DNA of 64,000 bases, taken from positions 434,001 through 498,000 of the forward strand of contig NC_006042.1 in NCBI RefSeq assembly GCF_000002515.2, in the 5' to 3' direction. Shown here in pieces: positions 10,101 through 20,329 of this stretch (within the stretch, counting starts at the first letter, position 1; each line of letters starts with the position of its first letter). The position numbers and the translations under genes are program-made. Source of the DNA: Kluyveromyces lactis (lineage: Eukaryota > Ascomycota > Saccharomycetes > Saccharomycetales > Saccharomycetaceae). The notes beneath the pieces were generated by a model that was not told the DNA's origin, ran no database searches, and saw only the letters and a program-made list of their open reading frames with translations.

Positions 10101-10195
10101 GCCAATTTGTCTGCCACAGAAGTATTAACCTTTGCATTAGCCATAAAACTGACAATGTCTGCTTTCAATTTATCTTCTGTATAGTCTGTCGCCAT
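7106..10195 (-). CDS. MET18: Cytosolic iron-sulfur assembly protein Met18/MMS19
   Basis: A 1029-aa helical-repeat (HEAT/ARM) protein, the MMS19 subunit of the cytosolic Fe-S targeting complex with Cia1 and Cia2. That complex hands clusters to DNA polymerases, primase, helicases and sulfite reductase. The length equals the S. cerevisiae protein (1032 aa). The N-terminal MMS19 domain spans roughly residues 45-320, and the C-terminal HEAT block roughly 560-980 (SNVNVRFLSLEILQTL is typical HEAT text). It converges on RRT14 and diverges from TAO3, as YIL128W does. The Fe-S protein Pri2, a likely kind of client, is encoded at 35.3 kb in the same window. Confidence 0.96.
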   Translation of the reverse strand: MATDYTEDKLKADIVSFMANAKVNTSVADKLANTIADEVTRKSIELLRIVIFLREYLTSDDDSTRQNALSCLSCILEHISPAVLKKNDVSVIFDFYQSKMEDSGCMKETLQGINSLVLMDCFYVSHVEKLLKLLGNDYQPTNFLAATRYFGFRIMDNILIKFKSQMLGNLKLNDLYIETFILVATGEKDPRNLLISFRLNSDISTGLRNIDSFKEELFDILFCYFPIMFKPPSNDPYKITNNDLKLALRSAITATEKFEEDAFGNLLDKLAASSPTVKNDTILTLKACVDTFSGTSSLKHWLPIWDALKFEILNGTDPEPSILDTAMDTENQNSRPEGNISNYSDSLSIITSLSSKLIALDEHAFDKFFNHIFDEFVPNFEQDKDLKQCCDLLASISKVSLQTFNKVMKKVIPVLFMDKDLDASKQKLLILNLAPFFSAYISLFGETGKEISKFHAKNELQNHKDSILMVFSKALTGTSKNEVTLRTLAIIQFTTLVKMSGFLDSEEIAMIVQYFTETILTDENKNIYCACLEGLKFISVFNESIIYEVSLKYMLHLLPDNENMVPITLNNTDIVPIERVLKVILDFTTSRHHLVKESIVGLASKLNLIVMHPNCSDYCFLILSCLFSLLQNNIDEFDQNVVQFLKESMEETFLQNSLKNDMIYLDDHSLSLAAGVLFQLNIKSDVSTHQSELITYNKCFLDEERIFDSAQRSIVIYSRLLAALDKNTSFEAANDIFSKAIELIKNNEALPTFESLNYLEFLALLSNKWVTESYIESVLDLTDTSIKNLEIICWINKGLVMKNSVLATKLTDHLFSLLSDEKFGNKVAHLFEVLVLDLLIFQRFKKVSWNNNIRLIYKQKFFNHIAQKMVNAFKSSDNMTIKSNYLTAVSLVLKNTPSNITISYITDLLPLLLQALELENIEVRISSLETLKNTVNQMSQLVTEHVHSLVPLLLNLLVPSKYSNVNVRFLSLEILQTLTTSVPLNYLIPMKNEIISKLQIGLDDSKRRVRKQCIDTKQAYLELGQVPFE

Positions 10196-10672
10196 TATGG
10201 TACGATATAAATATTTTACAGTGATAGGGCGGTCTTCAATGACAAGTTTATCGAATGCTAAAGCACTAAATAACTCGTTGAGTTCTTACTCGTTCTTGTT
10301 GACTAAGGTTGGGTTTTATTCCACATTACGATTTTGATATGTGCAATGCTTCCGATTAGGCTTAATTATTTGATTACCCGGAACACTCCGTATCATGTGA
10401 CCAGATCAAGAATAACAATTCAGTGAAGTTAACAGTAGGAGATGACGATGAAATGATCTGCATAAGGGAGTGGAAGAAAGAATTGCTGTCTACGCGGTAA
10501 GAGATCGTTATTCATAATTGATCGTGTTCCCAAGGTTTATGGAATACGAGAATTTGGGTTGAATTGTGCTTTTATCAAAAGGCCTATTGTCACGAAAATT
10601 CGCTTTCCAATTGTTTTAAATCATAATAAGAAAGGTCCAATACTGCCAGATATCCACAACTTACAATTGGAC
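10196..10672. other. Divergent MET18-TAO3 promoter region
   Basis: No separate gene. There is a Reb1 motif TTACCCGG at 10374-10381. From 10466 to 10672 the TAO3 frame is open without any ATG; a preceding in-frame TAA lies at 10463. I treat this as TAO3 5' leader. Confidence 0.6.
10374..10381 (+). promoter_or_regulatory. Reb1-type motif TTACCCGG
   Basis: Exact match to the Reb1 consensus, lying about 180 bp from the MET18 ATG and 290 bp from the TAO3 ATG in a divergent promoter. Confidence 0.55.
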
Positions 10673-13600
10673 ATGAACTCTGGGTTTATGTTTCCTCCAG
10701 TGGGGAAAGAAAACAGGGCACATGGTACCTTACTTTCTGATGATATGGGTAATGATTTTAAGTTTCCAAGTGAGAATGTGAACCAAGTAGAGGTTGAAAA
10801 GCAACAACAGTATCCTTCCACCCAGATTGACCAGGGGGCTGTGCAACATAGCAATACAGATTATCCTCAACAGACACTGAATATCATAGACATTCCACCG
10901 GTAGATCCTAATGGTGTGACCCCAGAACAATTCCATATCAATGCATTGCAATTGAACAAGCCGGGAGATAACCTGTCGAACAAAATTACAAACAATATAA
11001 ATTACAGCATCAACGAGGTATCTCAGCAACCAAGACCTGATCCTGCATCTGCTAATAGTACATCCTCATTCCCCGATGAATACGTTGCCGGATTAAGACA
11101 GAAATCGGCAACTGACTGGAAAAGTCCGTCTGAATACGCATTACACATTCTTTTCACAAAGTTCGTAAGATTTGCCGAGATGAAGCTTAATATATGTTTA
11201 CAATATCCGAGAGAGACGGAACCTCCAATTATAGAAATTTTAGGAGAAGGCAAGGATATAGAATTTGACAAAATTATAGAATCGTTGGGTTTCATTTCCA
11301 AGAAAAATGCGAAACCGGTAATAGATGCAATGATGTTTTGGAGGAAGACAAAGTCTGAAGTAGCTGCTTTAGCAGCGGAAAAACTGGATAAAATCATGCA
11401 AGAATATGAGCAGTATGTGAAGAATAATGAGCAAGTTCTGGCAGCTAGTCGAACTCACTCAAAATCATCTAGCTCAGCTAGCAGCAGGTTGACACATAGA
11501 AGAAATACCTCATCAAAGTCCTCTACAAGCCTGAATTCTCATTCAGATCCCAAATTTGCATCATTAGAGAACCAGGTAGAGAGAACAAAAGAAATGGCTT
11601 TCCAGGCCGATAGAAAATCTCTTATTACCATTTATATTTTGTGTCGTGTTTTGATCGAGATTGTCAAGCAGAATCCTATGGACTTTGATGATGAGTTAAG
11701 TACGAAGCTTGAAGGTATCGTTTTCACACAATTGAAGACTACCGATCCATCATCACTGTCTTCAACGCTAATTAAATCAGCAAATTGGAACTCGTTCGCG
11801 GAATTATTAGGCTGGATGAGTGAAAAAAAGTTTATCTCTGTCAGTGATAAATTTATAGCAGATCTCGAAAAAATCCCTCCCAAAGTTCCCCGTGATCAAG
11901 AGCCCTCTGTGCACCTTTTAATCCTAGGAATGCGTTATTTGAGGCTTAAAAACTATCCTCTAGAAATGTTTGAGGAAAGTGCAGGGTTCATCAAATCTAT
12001 TTCGAAGTTCTTTGCTCCGTCCCAAAACACTTCTATTCGTTTGGCTTATGCTGAAGTACTAAGTCAACTTTTATTGCCGTTGGCTGGAGCAATGACAGCA
12101 GAGGCTAATCATCCAACGTGGATAGAAGCAATGACGTCGATCCTAGCTACCTGTAAAAAACTTCAAACTGACAGCAAATGCTGGACACTTGCTTTCAAGT
12201 TGACCGTGGCAGTGTTGTGTGTCTCAGATACTGAATTGTTTTCCAAAAACTGGTTATCTTTGATCGAGAAGAACGTTACCAAAATTAAATCTAAGTCATT
12301 AGAAGATCGTGTTGCTTTCTCCATGGGCCTTTCAAGGTTGATATGGGTCTATCTTTTCAGATGTACTGAAACCTTAAACAATACAGACAAAACGTTGACA
12401 AAATTGTTCTCGTTATTTTTGAGTTCAAAGAAGAAGGAGAACTGGATCACGACAGATATGGATATCATAAACCCTCTATGTGATGTTTTCGTGACTGTGG
12501 GATACGTTCATCCTACCTTCGTATTTGAAAATGTTCTTCTACATTTGATGAAATCCTCCTTTAATGGGACGAATTTAGAGAATATTGCACATGAAAAATT
12601 GATACTAGTCATCAATACTTATAGAGGATTACTTATGACTAAAGAAAGGCCTATATTCCCTGATGGAGAACGCAGGTTCTATGAAGTTGACTTGAATAAG
12701 ATATCGGTACATTCTTCGGATAAAAATTGGGCCAATCATGAGGAACTTGTGAAGTATTTGTACAAACTTTTCATGTTACTTGATTCTAATATAGGATCAG
12801 AGGTGTGGTCACCGGAAAATGAACACCGTCGCCAACCTTCCACACCTTTCTCAAATATCACAAATTTTGGTTTCGGAATCAATAATGATAACAGTGCAAA
12901 TTATGCACGAAGCCTGAATATGGCACTTTTTGCAACCCTTATTGAGGTTTTGCCCTGCTGTTTGTCAGTGTCTCAAAGCATTCCATTCAAATCTACGATT
13001 GAAATTCTATCCAGGAATGCTGTCCACGCAGATCAGCTGATTGCGACAAGTGCCCAAAATGCATTGAAAGTATTAGCTGCCAAAAAGAATCCCTACACCC
13101 TAATAACTTGGTTCGCTAAATACTCATTTGATTTCGATGAAAAGACACAATCAAGGTATAGCTTGTATTATCTTTCTTCCGCAGAATACAGAACATTGCT
13201 TGCACTATACGTCGAATTGCTTGAATGCTGGCTCGAAGATTTTACTAAGAACGACATCCAACAATCAGAATCAGATGCCGCTCTCAATGGAATGAAACTG
13301 CCCCCCAAAACTTTGGAAGCGAATTATCATGAATTAGAGAAAATTGAATGGAAAAATACCCAAACTGTCGTGGAAGATGTCGAAGGCAACGGTTTATTCT
13401 TTCTCTGCAGCGCCGATGCTTCTATCCGCCGATTAGCAATTCAAATTCTTCAATTGACTTCCAAATTCGATAAAGCGTTGATGCAAAAGGCAACAACATA
13501 TGATAAAGGTCACTCAAGATCTTCTTCTCGTTTGGTAGCGGAAAGTGGATCAAGATTGATCGATATGCTCCCATCTTATGATATTCCAAAACTGCTAGAA

Positions 13601-16600
13601 CCTGAGAAGCAATCGCTTAGTGTGGCCGAAAAGTCTAGACTTGTCAAGTTAACCATGAAATCTAAGACGAACATCTTAGTCAGACTTTGTGAATCTGAAT
13701 ATGGGGTCGATGCGGCTCTTTGGCAAAGAGTATTTCCAAAACTCTTAACGTACATATTTGAACAATCACCAGTAACTATGGCATTATGCAGGTCCATCGT
13801 CTGCATTCGTTTAGTGCAACTTTATGAACTAATTTTATCAATAATGAGCAACTCCACTGAGAAGTTCAAGGATATACTGCCCGAAGCTGTAGTAAATCAA
13901 TGGAAGCTTTATCTAATTGTGGCTTGCAGCTCTCTTACTTCAACGAATGACCAAAAACTACACATTCCAGCGGCTACTGGACAGCATGGCCGTAAGAAAA
14001 GTCAGCAAATTTTCACCGTTCAGCATCAAAAAATCAAATCTGCTACTTCTGTTTTCAAAATGGTCTTGCCTCTATTAAACTGCAACAAAAACTTTATTAA
14101 ATCTGCAGTAATCACTGGTTTGAGTGCAATGAATATCAACATATACCGCGCATACATTGAAAGTATAGATCAATTTATGACAAGCTGGAACATAAACAGC
14201 TCCAACAATGTTATGAGAATGGAAATGGTCCATATTCTAGTAATATTATCTCCATTTTTACAAGATCCACTGATTAACTCAGATGACTGGATTTTACAGA
14301 AATTGTCTCATTATCTGAAGGAAATGAAAAGTTTCCTTGAGATAGATGAAGTTCAAAAATCTTTTGAGTTTCAACCTTTGCGTCATTACTTTTCTGGTTT
14401 CCTTTCCAGTTTCTACTTCTCGATTAGAACGAAAGTTGATTGTGATACCTTCTTTCCATTCGAGGCGAGGGCATCTTGCTTCAATTTCTTAAAAGAATGG
14501 TGTGGATACGGCCAGTATACTTCGCTATCTTCTCAACGATATCGATACATGGCTGCAAATTCCCAAAAGGCATACGAAGATGCAACCTTTGCAACGGCTT
14601 TAGAGTTTCAAAAAAGCAAGCTAGAGACCGTTGCACTTGAATGCATGATCGTGTTGTGCTCAGGAGAGGTTTCTAAAACCATATATGACACCAACGGTCT
14701 CCCAATACAGATGTCATTTGATATTGCTGGTTTACTTTGCTGGATTGATTCACTCTTGCACGCTCCGAATGACAAAATAAAAATACTCGGAGTCAGAGCT
14801 TTGAAGACAATTCTTGAAGCTAACACTTCCAACGTTCAACTTATGAGGGATGTTCTGCATCAAATAAAGTTACAAACATCAGATAATTTGATTCATCATG
14901 CGTATTATTCGCTTTTCTGTGAAGCCATTTGCAGACAGGATACGCTACTTTTAACTGAGGATGAACTGGTTGCATTTGGTTTGAATGGTGTTGTAAGCAA
15001 CGATAAAGCAATGAGAGAGCACGCAATCGATTTATTAATATTCATTGAAAGTAAACTTTATGAATCCTCATATGCAAGAATATTCAAAGAGCGGTTATCA
15101 AATCAGTCGAAAACTGTATACAAATCTACCGCTCAAGAGATATCAAATATTTTCGCCGAATTGTTGCCGCAGGAAGTGAGATTGAAAGTATTTTCTAGAA
15201 TGTCAGAGTACTTCCACTTACTGCCTACTGAATTAAAACAGAATGTTCTCGTTATGTTTGTCCCGTGGGTCAACAAGTTTACCTTAAAGTCATCCGAGGA
15301 CTTGGACACTTTCATGGTATTAAATAATACCTTTGCTTTGACAATCTATTCAAAGAACAGATATCCAATGGAAGTAGAACAATTGTGGATTTCGTTAGGT
15401 AAAGGAAACTCATTCCAAAACATTCACGTTGTTTTAGAATATATTATATCTACATCTATCAACTGCAGGAACCCAGAGTTTGTGAAGCATGCTAGAGAGA
15501 TTGTGCTATTTTTGGCTAATGTTCCGGGTGGAATGGGCGTCATAGATACGTTATTCCATAGTCTAGAGCCGAAACATATAATCCCAACATCGAAAATACT
15601 TCGCGAAGAGCCACAAAATAATGATAAATATTCCTTCATTGCAGATATCTGGACAATCTTGGATTATCGTGGTAAAGATGTTGTTTTCTCTAAGGCTCAA
15701 CTATCAATGATTTTCTTGGTCAACTTATTGATAATTCCGAATGAATCAGTAAAATCTCGTCTACCGTTATTGCTCCATATATCCGTTTGTCTACTTGATC
15801 ATCACGTACCTATCATCCAAGATAGCGCGAGTCGTATCTTATGTGGTATTATTTATGGCCTGGAACCTACCAACAAAAATTCCGATGAAACCGTCAACCT
15901 TATCAAAAATCGTCAAATGCTCTGGACGTATGAGAACTTGACAAAGGAATCTGGTGCCAGATCTCCCAAAAGCATGGACACAATGATACGTAATATCATT
16001 AGCATATTTTCAGAAATTGAGACCTTACAGGAGGACTGGCAGCGAATCTCACTCAAATGGGCCACCACTTGTTCTGTTCGTCATATTGCCTGTCGATCTT
16101 TTCAAATTTTTAGGTCCCTCTTGACATTCTTAGACCAGGAAATGCTACGAGACATGTTGCACAGATTATCCAACACTATTTCCGACGAGAATCCAGATAT
16201 CCAAGGGTTTGCAATGCAAATTTTGATGACATTAAATGCAATTACAGCAGAATTGAATGCTGATAAGTTAATTGATTTCCCGCAGCTATTTTGGTCGGTC
16301 GTTGCTTGCCTTAATACTATACATGAACAAGAATTTATAGAAGTTTTATCTTCCCTTTCGAAGTTTGTTTCTAAGATCGATTTAGATTCACCAGACACAG
16401 TTCAATGCTTGATTTCAACGTTCCCATCAAATTGGGAGGGAAAATTTGATGGACTTCAGCAGATAGTTATGATCGGATTGCGATCATGCAACTCATGGGA
16501 GATTTCGTTGCAATTTTTAGATAGATTAAATTTGCTCAACGATAGTCAAATAATAGCGAATAAGGAATCACGTATTTTGTACGCCTTACTTGCAAATCTG

Positions 16601-17449
16601 CCACGGTTCCTATACGCCCTTGATACGAATGATATGAACGATGGTGTTGTACGCGGTGCTAACTGCTTGATTTCTTTATGTATGGCAAATGATGAGCCAT
16701 CGCTATCAAGAATTATAGACTCAATGGTGAAGAACAAATTCAGATCGAAGAAGGATTTCATGAGCCAAATTGTTAACTTTATTAGTTCGAACTTTTTCCC
16801 AAATTATGCCCCTCAAGCTTTGGTATTCTTATTGGGTCTTCTTTTCAACAGCATGGACTGGGTTAAGATACAAACTATGCAACTACTAAAACATATCTTT
16901 CCATTGACGGAATTATCCAGACCGGAGTTTATAGGCGTCGGGGCCGACTTCATTTCACCATTGCTAAGGCTATTACTTGGTGAATTGGAATCCGACGCGT
17001 TAGAGGTACTCAATACCATCCCTAAGGTATCGGGGAGCAAGATGGATAAAGATGTTCTCAGAATAAGTATGGGAAATAAGGACGCGAAGAAGGTATATAA
17101 CAAGACAGCGACCTTATTTGGAATCCCCGAAGAGAGCGGCTGGTCTATTCCCATGCCTGCGTTGACGGCGGCATCGACTCGGCATAATGTGCACGCTGTA
17201 TTTACAACTTGCGCGGTAATGGTCGGTGGGGAAGTTGATAATGGCGATTCAGGTATTCTAGAAGAGATTGTCGAATTCCATGCTGATGGTGGTTATGTAC
17301 AAGGAACAGATGAATTCGGTGACGTGGTATCTGTCACAGAAGACAAAGACCCTTCGTTAAGCCATATGTGGGCCGAATTAGACGATCTTGGCTCTTTCTT
17401 CAATAAATCGGATTTTATGGAGGAAGAACAGGAAGAAGATGATGTCTGA
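10673..17449 (+). CDS. TAO3: RAM-network scaffold Tao3 (Furry family)
   Basis: A very large helical-repeat protein of the Furry/Mor2/Tao3 family that scaffolds the NDR kinase Cbk1-Mob2 and its activator Kic1. It controls Ace2, daughter-cell separation and polarised growth. The start is set at the first in-frame ATG (MNSGFMFPP), giving 2258 aa against about 2376 in S. cerevisiae; the open frame before it has no ATG (the codon at 10559 is TTG). The conserved Furry N-terminal region begins near residue 120, with a Ser-rich insert near 255-295. Three NDR-kinase-like motifs (HRRNTS at 275, HSRSSS at 947, HGRKKS at 1105) are visible. The C-terminus is acidic. Position and orientation match YIL129C. 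Confidence 0.95.
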   Translation: MNSGFMFPPVGKENRAHGTLLSDDMGNDFKFPSENVNQVEVEKQQQYPSTQIDQGAVQHSNTDYPQQTLNIIDIPPVDPNGVTPEQFHINALQLNKPGDNLSNKITNNINYSINEVSQQPRPDPASANSTSSFPDEYVAGLRQKSATDWKSPSEYALHILFTKFVRFAEMKLNICLQYPRETEPPIIEILGEGKDIEFDKIIESLGFISKKNAKPVIDAMMFWRKTKSEVAALAAEKLDKIMQEYEQYVKNNEQVLAASRTHSKSSSSASSRLTHRRNTSSKSSTSLNSHSDPKFASLENQVERTKEMAFQADRKSLITIYILCRVLIEIVKQNPMDFDDELSTKLEGIVFTQLKTTDPSSLSSTLIKSANWNSFAELLGWMSEKKFISVSDKFIADLEKIPPKVPRDQEPSVHLLILGMRYLRLKNYPLEMFEESAGFIKSISKFFAPSQNTSIRLAYAEVLSQLLLPLAGAMTAEANHPTWIEAMTSILATCKKLQTDSKCWTLAFKLTVAVLCVSDTELFSKNWLSLIEKNVTKIKSKSLEDRVAFSMGLSRLIWVYLFRCTETLNNTDKTLTKLFSLFLSSKKKENWITTDMDIINPLCDVFVTVGYVHPTFVFENVLLHLMKSSFNGTNLENIAHEKLILVINTYRGLLMTKERPIFPDGERRFYEVDLNKISVHSSDKNWANHEELVKYLYKLFMLLDSNIGSEVWSPENEHRRQPSTPFSNITNFGFGINNDNSANYARSLNMALFATLIEVLPCCLSVSQSIPFKSTIEILSRNAVHADQLIATSAQNALKVLAAKKNPYTLITWFAKYSFDFDEKTQSRYSLYYLSSAEYRTLLALYVELLECWLEDFTKNDIQQSESDAALNGMKLPPKTLEANYHELEKIEWKNTQTVVEDVEGNGLFFLCSADASIRRLAIQILQLTSKFDKALMQKATTYDKGHSRSSSRLVAESGSRLIDMLPSYDIPKLLEPEKQSLSVAEKSRLVKLTMKSKTNILVRLCESEYGVDAALWQRVFPKLLTYIFEQSPVTMALCRSIVCIRLVQLYELILSIMSNSTEKFKDILPEAVVNQWKLYLIVACSSLTSTNDQKLHIPAATGQHGRKKSQQIFTVQHQKIKSATSVFKMVLPLLNCNKNFIKSAVITGLSAMNINIYRAYIESIDQFMTSWNINSSNNVMRMEMVHILVILSPFLQDPLINSDDWILQKLSHYLKEMKSFLEIDEVQKSFEFQPLRHYFSGFLSSFYFSIRTKVDCDTFFPFEARASCFNFLKEWCGYGQYTSLSSQRYRYMAANSQKAYEDATFATALEFQKSKLETVALECMIVLCSGEVSKTIYDTNGLPIQMSFDIAGLLCWIDSLLHAPNDKIKILGVRALKTILEANTSNVQLMRDVLHQIKLQTSDNLIHHAYYSLFCEAICRQDTLLLTEDELVAFGLNGVVSNDKAMREHAIDLLIFIESKLYESSYARIFKERLSNQSKTVYKSTAQEISNIFAELLPQEVRLKVFSRMSEYFHLLPTELKQNVLVMFVPWVNKFTLKSSEDLDTFMVLNNTFALTIYSKNRYPMEVEQLWISLGKGNSFQNIHVVLEYIISTSINCRNPEFVKHAREIVLFLANVPGGMGVIDTLFHSLEPKHIIPTSKILREEPQNNDKYSFIADIWTILDYRGKDVVFSKAQLSMIFLVNLLIIPNESVKSRLPLLLHISVCLLDHHVPIIQDSASRILCGIIYGLEPTNKNSDETVNLIKNRQMLWTYENLTKESGARSPKSMDTMIRNIISIFSEIETLQEDWQRISLKWATTCSVRHIACRSFQIFRSLLTFLDQEMLRDMLHRLSNTISDENPDIQGFAMQILMTLNAITAELNADKLIDFPQLFWSVVACLNTIHEQEFIEVLSSLSKFVSKIDLDSPDTVQCLISTFPSNWEGKFDGLQQIVMIGLRSCNSWEISLQFLDRLNLLNDSQIIANKESRILYALLANLPRFLYALDTNDMNDGVVRGANCLISLCMANDEPSLSRIIDSMVKNKFRSKKDFMSQIVNFISSNFFPNYAPQALVFLLGLLFNSMDWVKIQTMQLLKHIFPLTELSRPEFIGVGADFISPLLRLLLGELESDALEVLNTIPKVSGSKMDKDVLRISMGNKDAKKVYNKTATLFGIPEESGWSIPMPALTAASTRHNVHAVFTTCAVMVGGEVDNGDSGILEEIVEFHADGGYVQGTDEFGDVVSVTEDKDPSLSHMWAELDDLGSFFNKSDFMEEEQEEDDV

Positions 17450-17578
17450 TTAAGTTTTCATAATCAAGACTTGGAAACATCTAACAGGTGTATAACTAAT
17501 TAAATAAGACTTATATTATTTAAGTTTGGAGATAGTAATCGCACTAAAGCTATCGATTAGAAAGCAAGCCAAGTGAGA
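17450..17578. terminator. Convergent TAO3/ASG1 3' region
   Basis: A 129-bp, AT-rich convergent gap that must hold the 3' ends of both genes. Elements such as TATATTATTTAAG fit yeast poly(A) efficiency signals. No hairpin or gene is seen. Confidence 0.4.
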
Positions 17579-20329
17579 CTATATAGTGTCTGTTTTGGTA
17601 TCATCTAATGGTTCCTCCTTTGTCTTTGAATCATTGGCAGTTACACCAGACATATACGGTGGTAAGTATCTTCCGAATAATTGCACGTCCAATTGGTCAA
17701 ACATACCTGGAACATACGTACCGTCGACTGCGGAGTCAGGAATCTGATTAGGAGTAGTTGTCGATATGTATTGGGGTGTCTGTTGAAGAGACTGTTTGTT
17801 TTGATTTGAATCAACGGGCAGATACCTATCCATATTGTTTTCAACGGGGTCCAATGATGCACCAAAGTTTGTGCTTGAGAACAAATTTGCTGTTTGAGAA
17901 GTATTCAAGGTATTCACTCCTGAAATACTAGTATTTGGTTCAACTGGGAACGTGTTCGTAAGGAAATTTGGTGTTGGAATTTGTCTTTCAAGAGTATCTA
18001 CTGATCTATCTGGAGATATAACTGCATTTTCGTTGGAGTCATCAATGGGAAGATCAAAGAATGTACCGCCGAAATCTGAAGAGTCTTCGAATTTCGTGGT
18101 AGCCGCTTGTTGTTCCTGTTGGACTTTCTTTTGCATTTCAACGGATTGTTTGGTTTTAGCATTGAAAGAGTTAAATAATGCAGTCAAGAGATTATAAGTA
18201 CGACTAGCTGCCATACTAGTCTCTTTAAGCTGAAGAAGAACCTGTTTTCCATTTCTTACATCATTCATAATTTCATCATACGTGGCAATATCTTGCGAAT
18301 TAGTAGGAGTTAATTCTCTTACGTAATAAATCAAAGCAGCGACAGAGAAGAAGATCGTATAAATACTGAACCAATAAGATCCAGGCAAGATTTTCGCATC
18401 CATCATTTCTTTGGCCAATTTAACGACCGTTCTGGCCACTGAGATGCAATTTTTTGCTCTTTGTATGGACAAAGTATCAGTCTGAGGAGCCGATGGTGAA
18501 AGGTAATGGATAAAGGGACGGTATAGAATAATTTGGACTTGCAAAAATGATAGATGTAAAAGACAGTTAGCTCTCAAATACCTTTCTGGGACATCCTTCA
18601 AACCTGGAATTAGTTCTGGAGGAAGTTGATCGAGCCATTGCCTTAGCTTCAATTCCAAATTTGTCACCATTTGATGAGATATGAGGTTGTTGGTCTTCTT
18701 AATGGGATATAAATCAGCCATGATTTGGTCAAGAATCATTAAAATTTTGGTATGTTGGTTTGCTATTCCTGCTGAAGACAAAACATCGCCTTGTTCTTCA
18801 GGGTAGATAGCGTCCTCAGTGATATAATCGTCGTTCAATTCCAGTGGTAACTCTTGATCGAAGTCTCTTGGGGATATAGTCCTAGGTAGACCTAACATTG
18901 TGTTAATGTAAATATCCATTTTGTAAATGGTGTAGAACAATCTCTTCCTCATTTCAATCTCAATGAAATTCGTTTTTGTTTTTGACGGATCCGGTTTTAT
19001 TTTTCTATGAAGACCTTCTCTTAAAGCACTTCTCATGGCAACACCAATATAAGAGTAGCTCGTGGATAGTCTGGCAGAGCATTGCAAGAAAAGGAATAAA
19101 AGAACAATGGTTTGAATTGAATTCAAGTCTCTGGCATTTGTGATGTCAATCAACTTTCTTGCTGCAATAAAATATTTGTACCCTTCATCTTGCAAGAACT
19201 TTGTAGAAGCATCACTACTATTATTATTATTATTATTGGTGTTATTATTGGTATTATTATTGGTATTATTATTAGTATTGGAATCAGGAGTATTAGTATC
19301 AGTGTTAATATCAGCATTAGTATTATTATTAGTATTACTATCATCATCATCATTAATGTTATTAGGGGATTGTTGATTGACATTCAATCTGTTTACAGTT
19401 TTGGTAAAGAGGGTACCAACTGCCATTACTGCATAGCACAAGGGCAAAAACTGCATTTGCTCATGGGTGTAATTCTGAGGATCCGTTTCATAGAGTAAAT
19501 CTAACTGTTTGATAAATGATGGTCTATGGTAAAATCTGAACAAAACACAGCAGTTTTCCCAAGTAGATTTTATAAATTGAATGGCAATGGGTTTCGGTGG
19601 TAAAATAATCTTAATTTCTTTACCCTCATGGGATTCTATCGACCCATCCACGTTTTCTATCGGTTGTAAATTTTGCTGTAGATGTGAACCAATGGAAATA
19701 GATCCCGTACCTGAAAATGAATCTGACATGTCTCTATCTCTCGTTACAATAGGTGCAACCTCAGTAGGTGCAATCAAATTGTATTCTTGAACCATTTCAT
19801 TGAGGTTGATATCCTTCGTGGTATTATGGAACAGCTGTGCGAAAGTCGGGATATCAATTGAATCGATATCTGGTATATCCGGGATCAACTCTCGAAGAAG
19901 TTCCTCATATTTTGAAACCCTGATCTGGAGCTGTTTATTCTTGCTGGCCGAATATTTCTTGTGATGTCCCTGTGTTGAAGCAGCACTACTATTAGACACA
20001 CCACCGTGGTTACTGAAACCAGAACCTAGCCGTTTTGAATGTGACAGAGTGCCAGAATCCGATCTGTTTCCACCAGTAAACCCATCTGATGACTGTCCGA
20101 TGACACCTGATTTCTTACCAGATACAGTAACAGTCCCAGCGATAGAAGAACCAACTGAATTCGATGAATTAGACCCAGTAACCGTTCTTCTGGTCGGCTG
20201 ATTGTAAGTACACTCGTAGTTGTAAACGGTACAGTGAATACAAGGCTGTTTCCCATCGCATTTGACCTTCTTTTTACGACATTCGTCGCATGCTCTAGTG
20301 ACTCTGCGTCTTTTATTTTGAAGTTCCAT
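17579..20329 (-). CDS. ASG1: Zn2Cys6 transcription factor Asg1
   Basis: A 916-aa fungal binuclear zinc-cluster regulator. The six zinc-binding cysteines are C14, C17, C24, C30, C33 and C40 (spacing CX2CX6CX5CX2CX6C), preceded by the basic KRRRVTR. A linker and coiled segment (about 130-150) precede the regulatory fungal_trans domain at about 385-640. A long Asn/Thr tract (about 326-375, encoded by ATT/GTT-type triplet repeats on the + strand) interrupts the region before it. The tail is rich in Asn, Gln, Ser and Thr. S. cerevisiae Asg1 (YIL130W, 964 aa) activates stress and fatty-acid-utilisation genes, and the neighbours TAO3 and FKH agree. An H-X-K-K-X-S motif at 122-127 resembles Cbk1 sites. 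Confidence 0.93.
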   Translation of the reverse strand: MELQNKRRRVTRACDECRKKKVKCDGKQPCIHCTVYNYECTYNQPTRRTVTGSNSSNSVGSSIAGTVTVSGKKSGVIGQSSDGFTGGNRSDSGTLSHSKRLGSGFSNHGGVSNSSAASTQGHHKKYSASKNKQLQIRVSKYEELLRELIPDIPDIDSIDIPTFAQLFHNTTKDINLNEMVQEYNLIAPTEVAPIVTRDRDMSDSFSGTGSISIGSHLQQNLQPIENVDGSIESHEGKEIKIILPPKPIAIQFIKSTWENCCVLFRFYHRPSFIKQLDLLYETDPQNYTHEQMQFLPLCYAVMAVGTLFTKTVNRLNVNQQSPNNINDDDDSNTNNNTNADINTDTNTPDSNTNNNTNNNTNNNTNNNNNNSSDASTKFLQDEGYKYFIAARKLIDITNARDLNSIQTIVLLFLFLQCSARLSTSYSYIGVAMRSALREGLHRKIKPDPSKTKTNFIEIEMRKRLFYTIYKMDIYINTMLGLPRTISPRDFDQELPLELNDDYITEDAIYPEEQGDVLSSAGIANQHTKILMILDQIMADLYPIKKTNNLISHQMVTNLELKLRQWLDQLPPELIPGLKDVPERYLRANCLLHLSFLQVQIILYRPFIHYLSPSAPQTDTLSIQRAKNCISVARTVVKLAKEMMDAKILPGSYWFSIYTIFFSVAALIYYVRELTPTNSQDIATYDEIMNDVRNGKQVLLQLKETSMAASRTYNLLTALFNSFNAKTKQSVEMQKKVQQEQQAATTKFEDSSDFGGTFFDLPIDDSNENAVISPDRSVDTLERQIPTPNFLTNTFPVEPNTSISGVNTLNTSQTANLFSSTNFGASLDPVENNMDRYLPVDSNQNKQSLQQTPQYISTTTPNQIPDSAVDGTYVPGMFDQLDVQLFGRYLPPYMSGVTANDSKTKEEPLDDTKTDTI
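19205..19360. repeat. In-frame trinucleotide repeat (poly-Asn tract of ASG1)
   Basis: Runs of ATT mixed with GTT and AGT triplets on the + strand encode Asn-rich NTN and NDN repeats in ASG1. Being in frame, length variation would change only the low-complexity linker. The opposite-strand open frames here are artefacts of the repeat. Confidence 0.8.

Noticed and set aside
10559-10672. TAO3 start at 10559
   Set aside because: The codon there is TTG, not ATG. The first ATG is at 10673; the extension is reported as a finding only.
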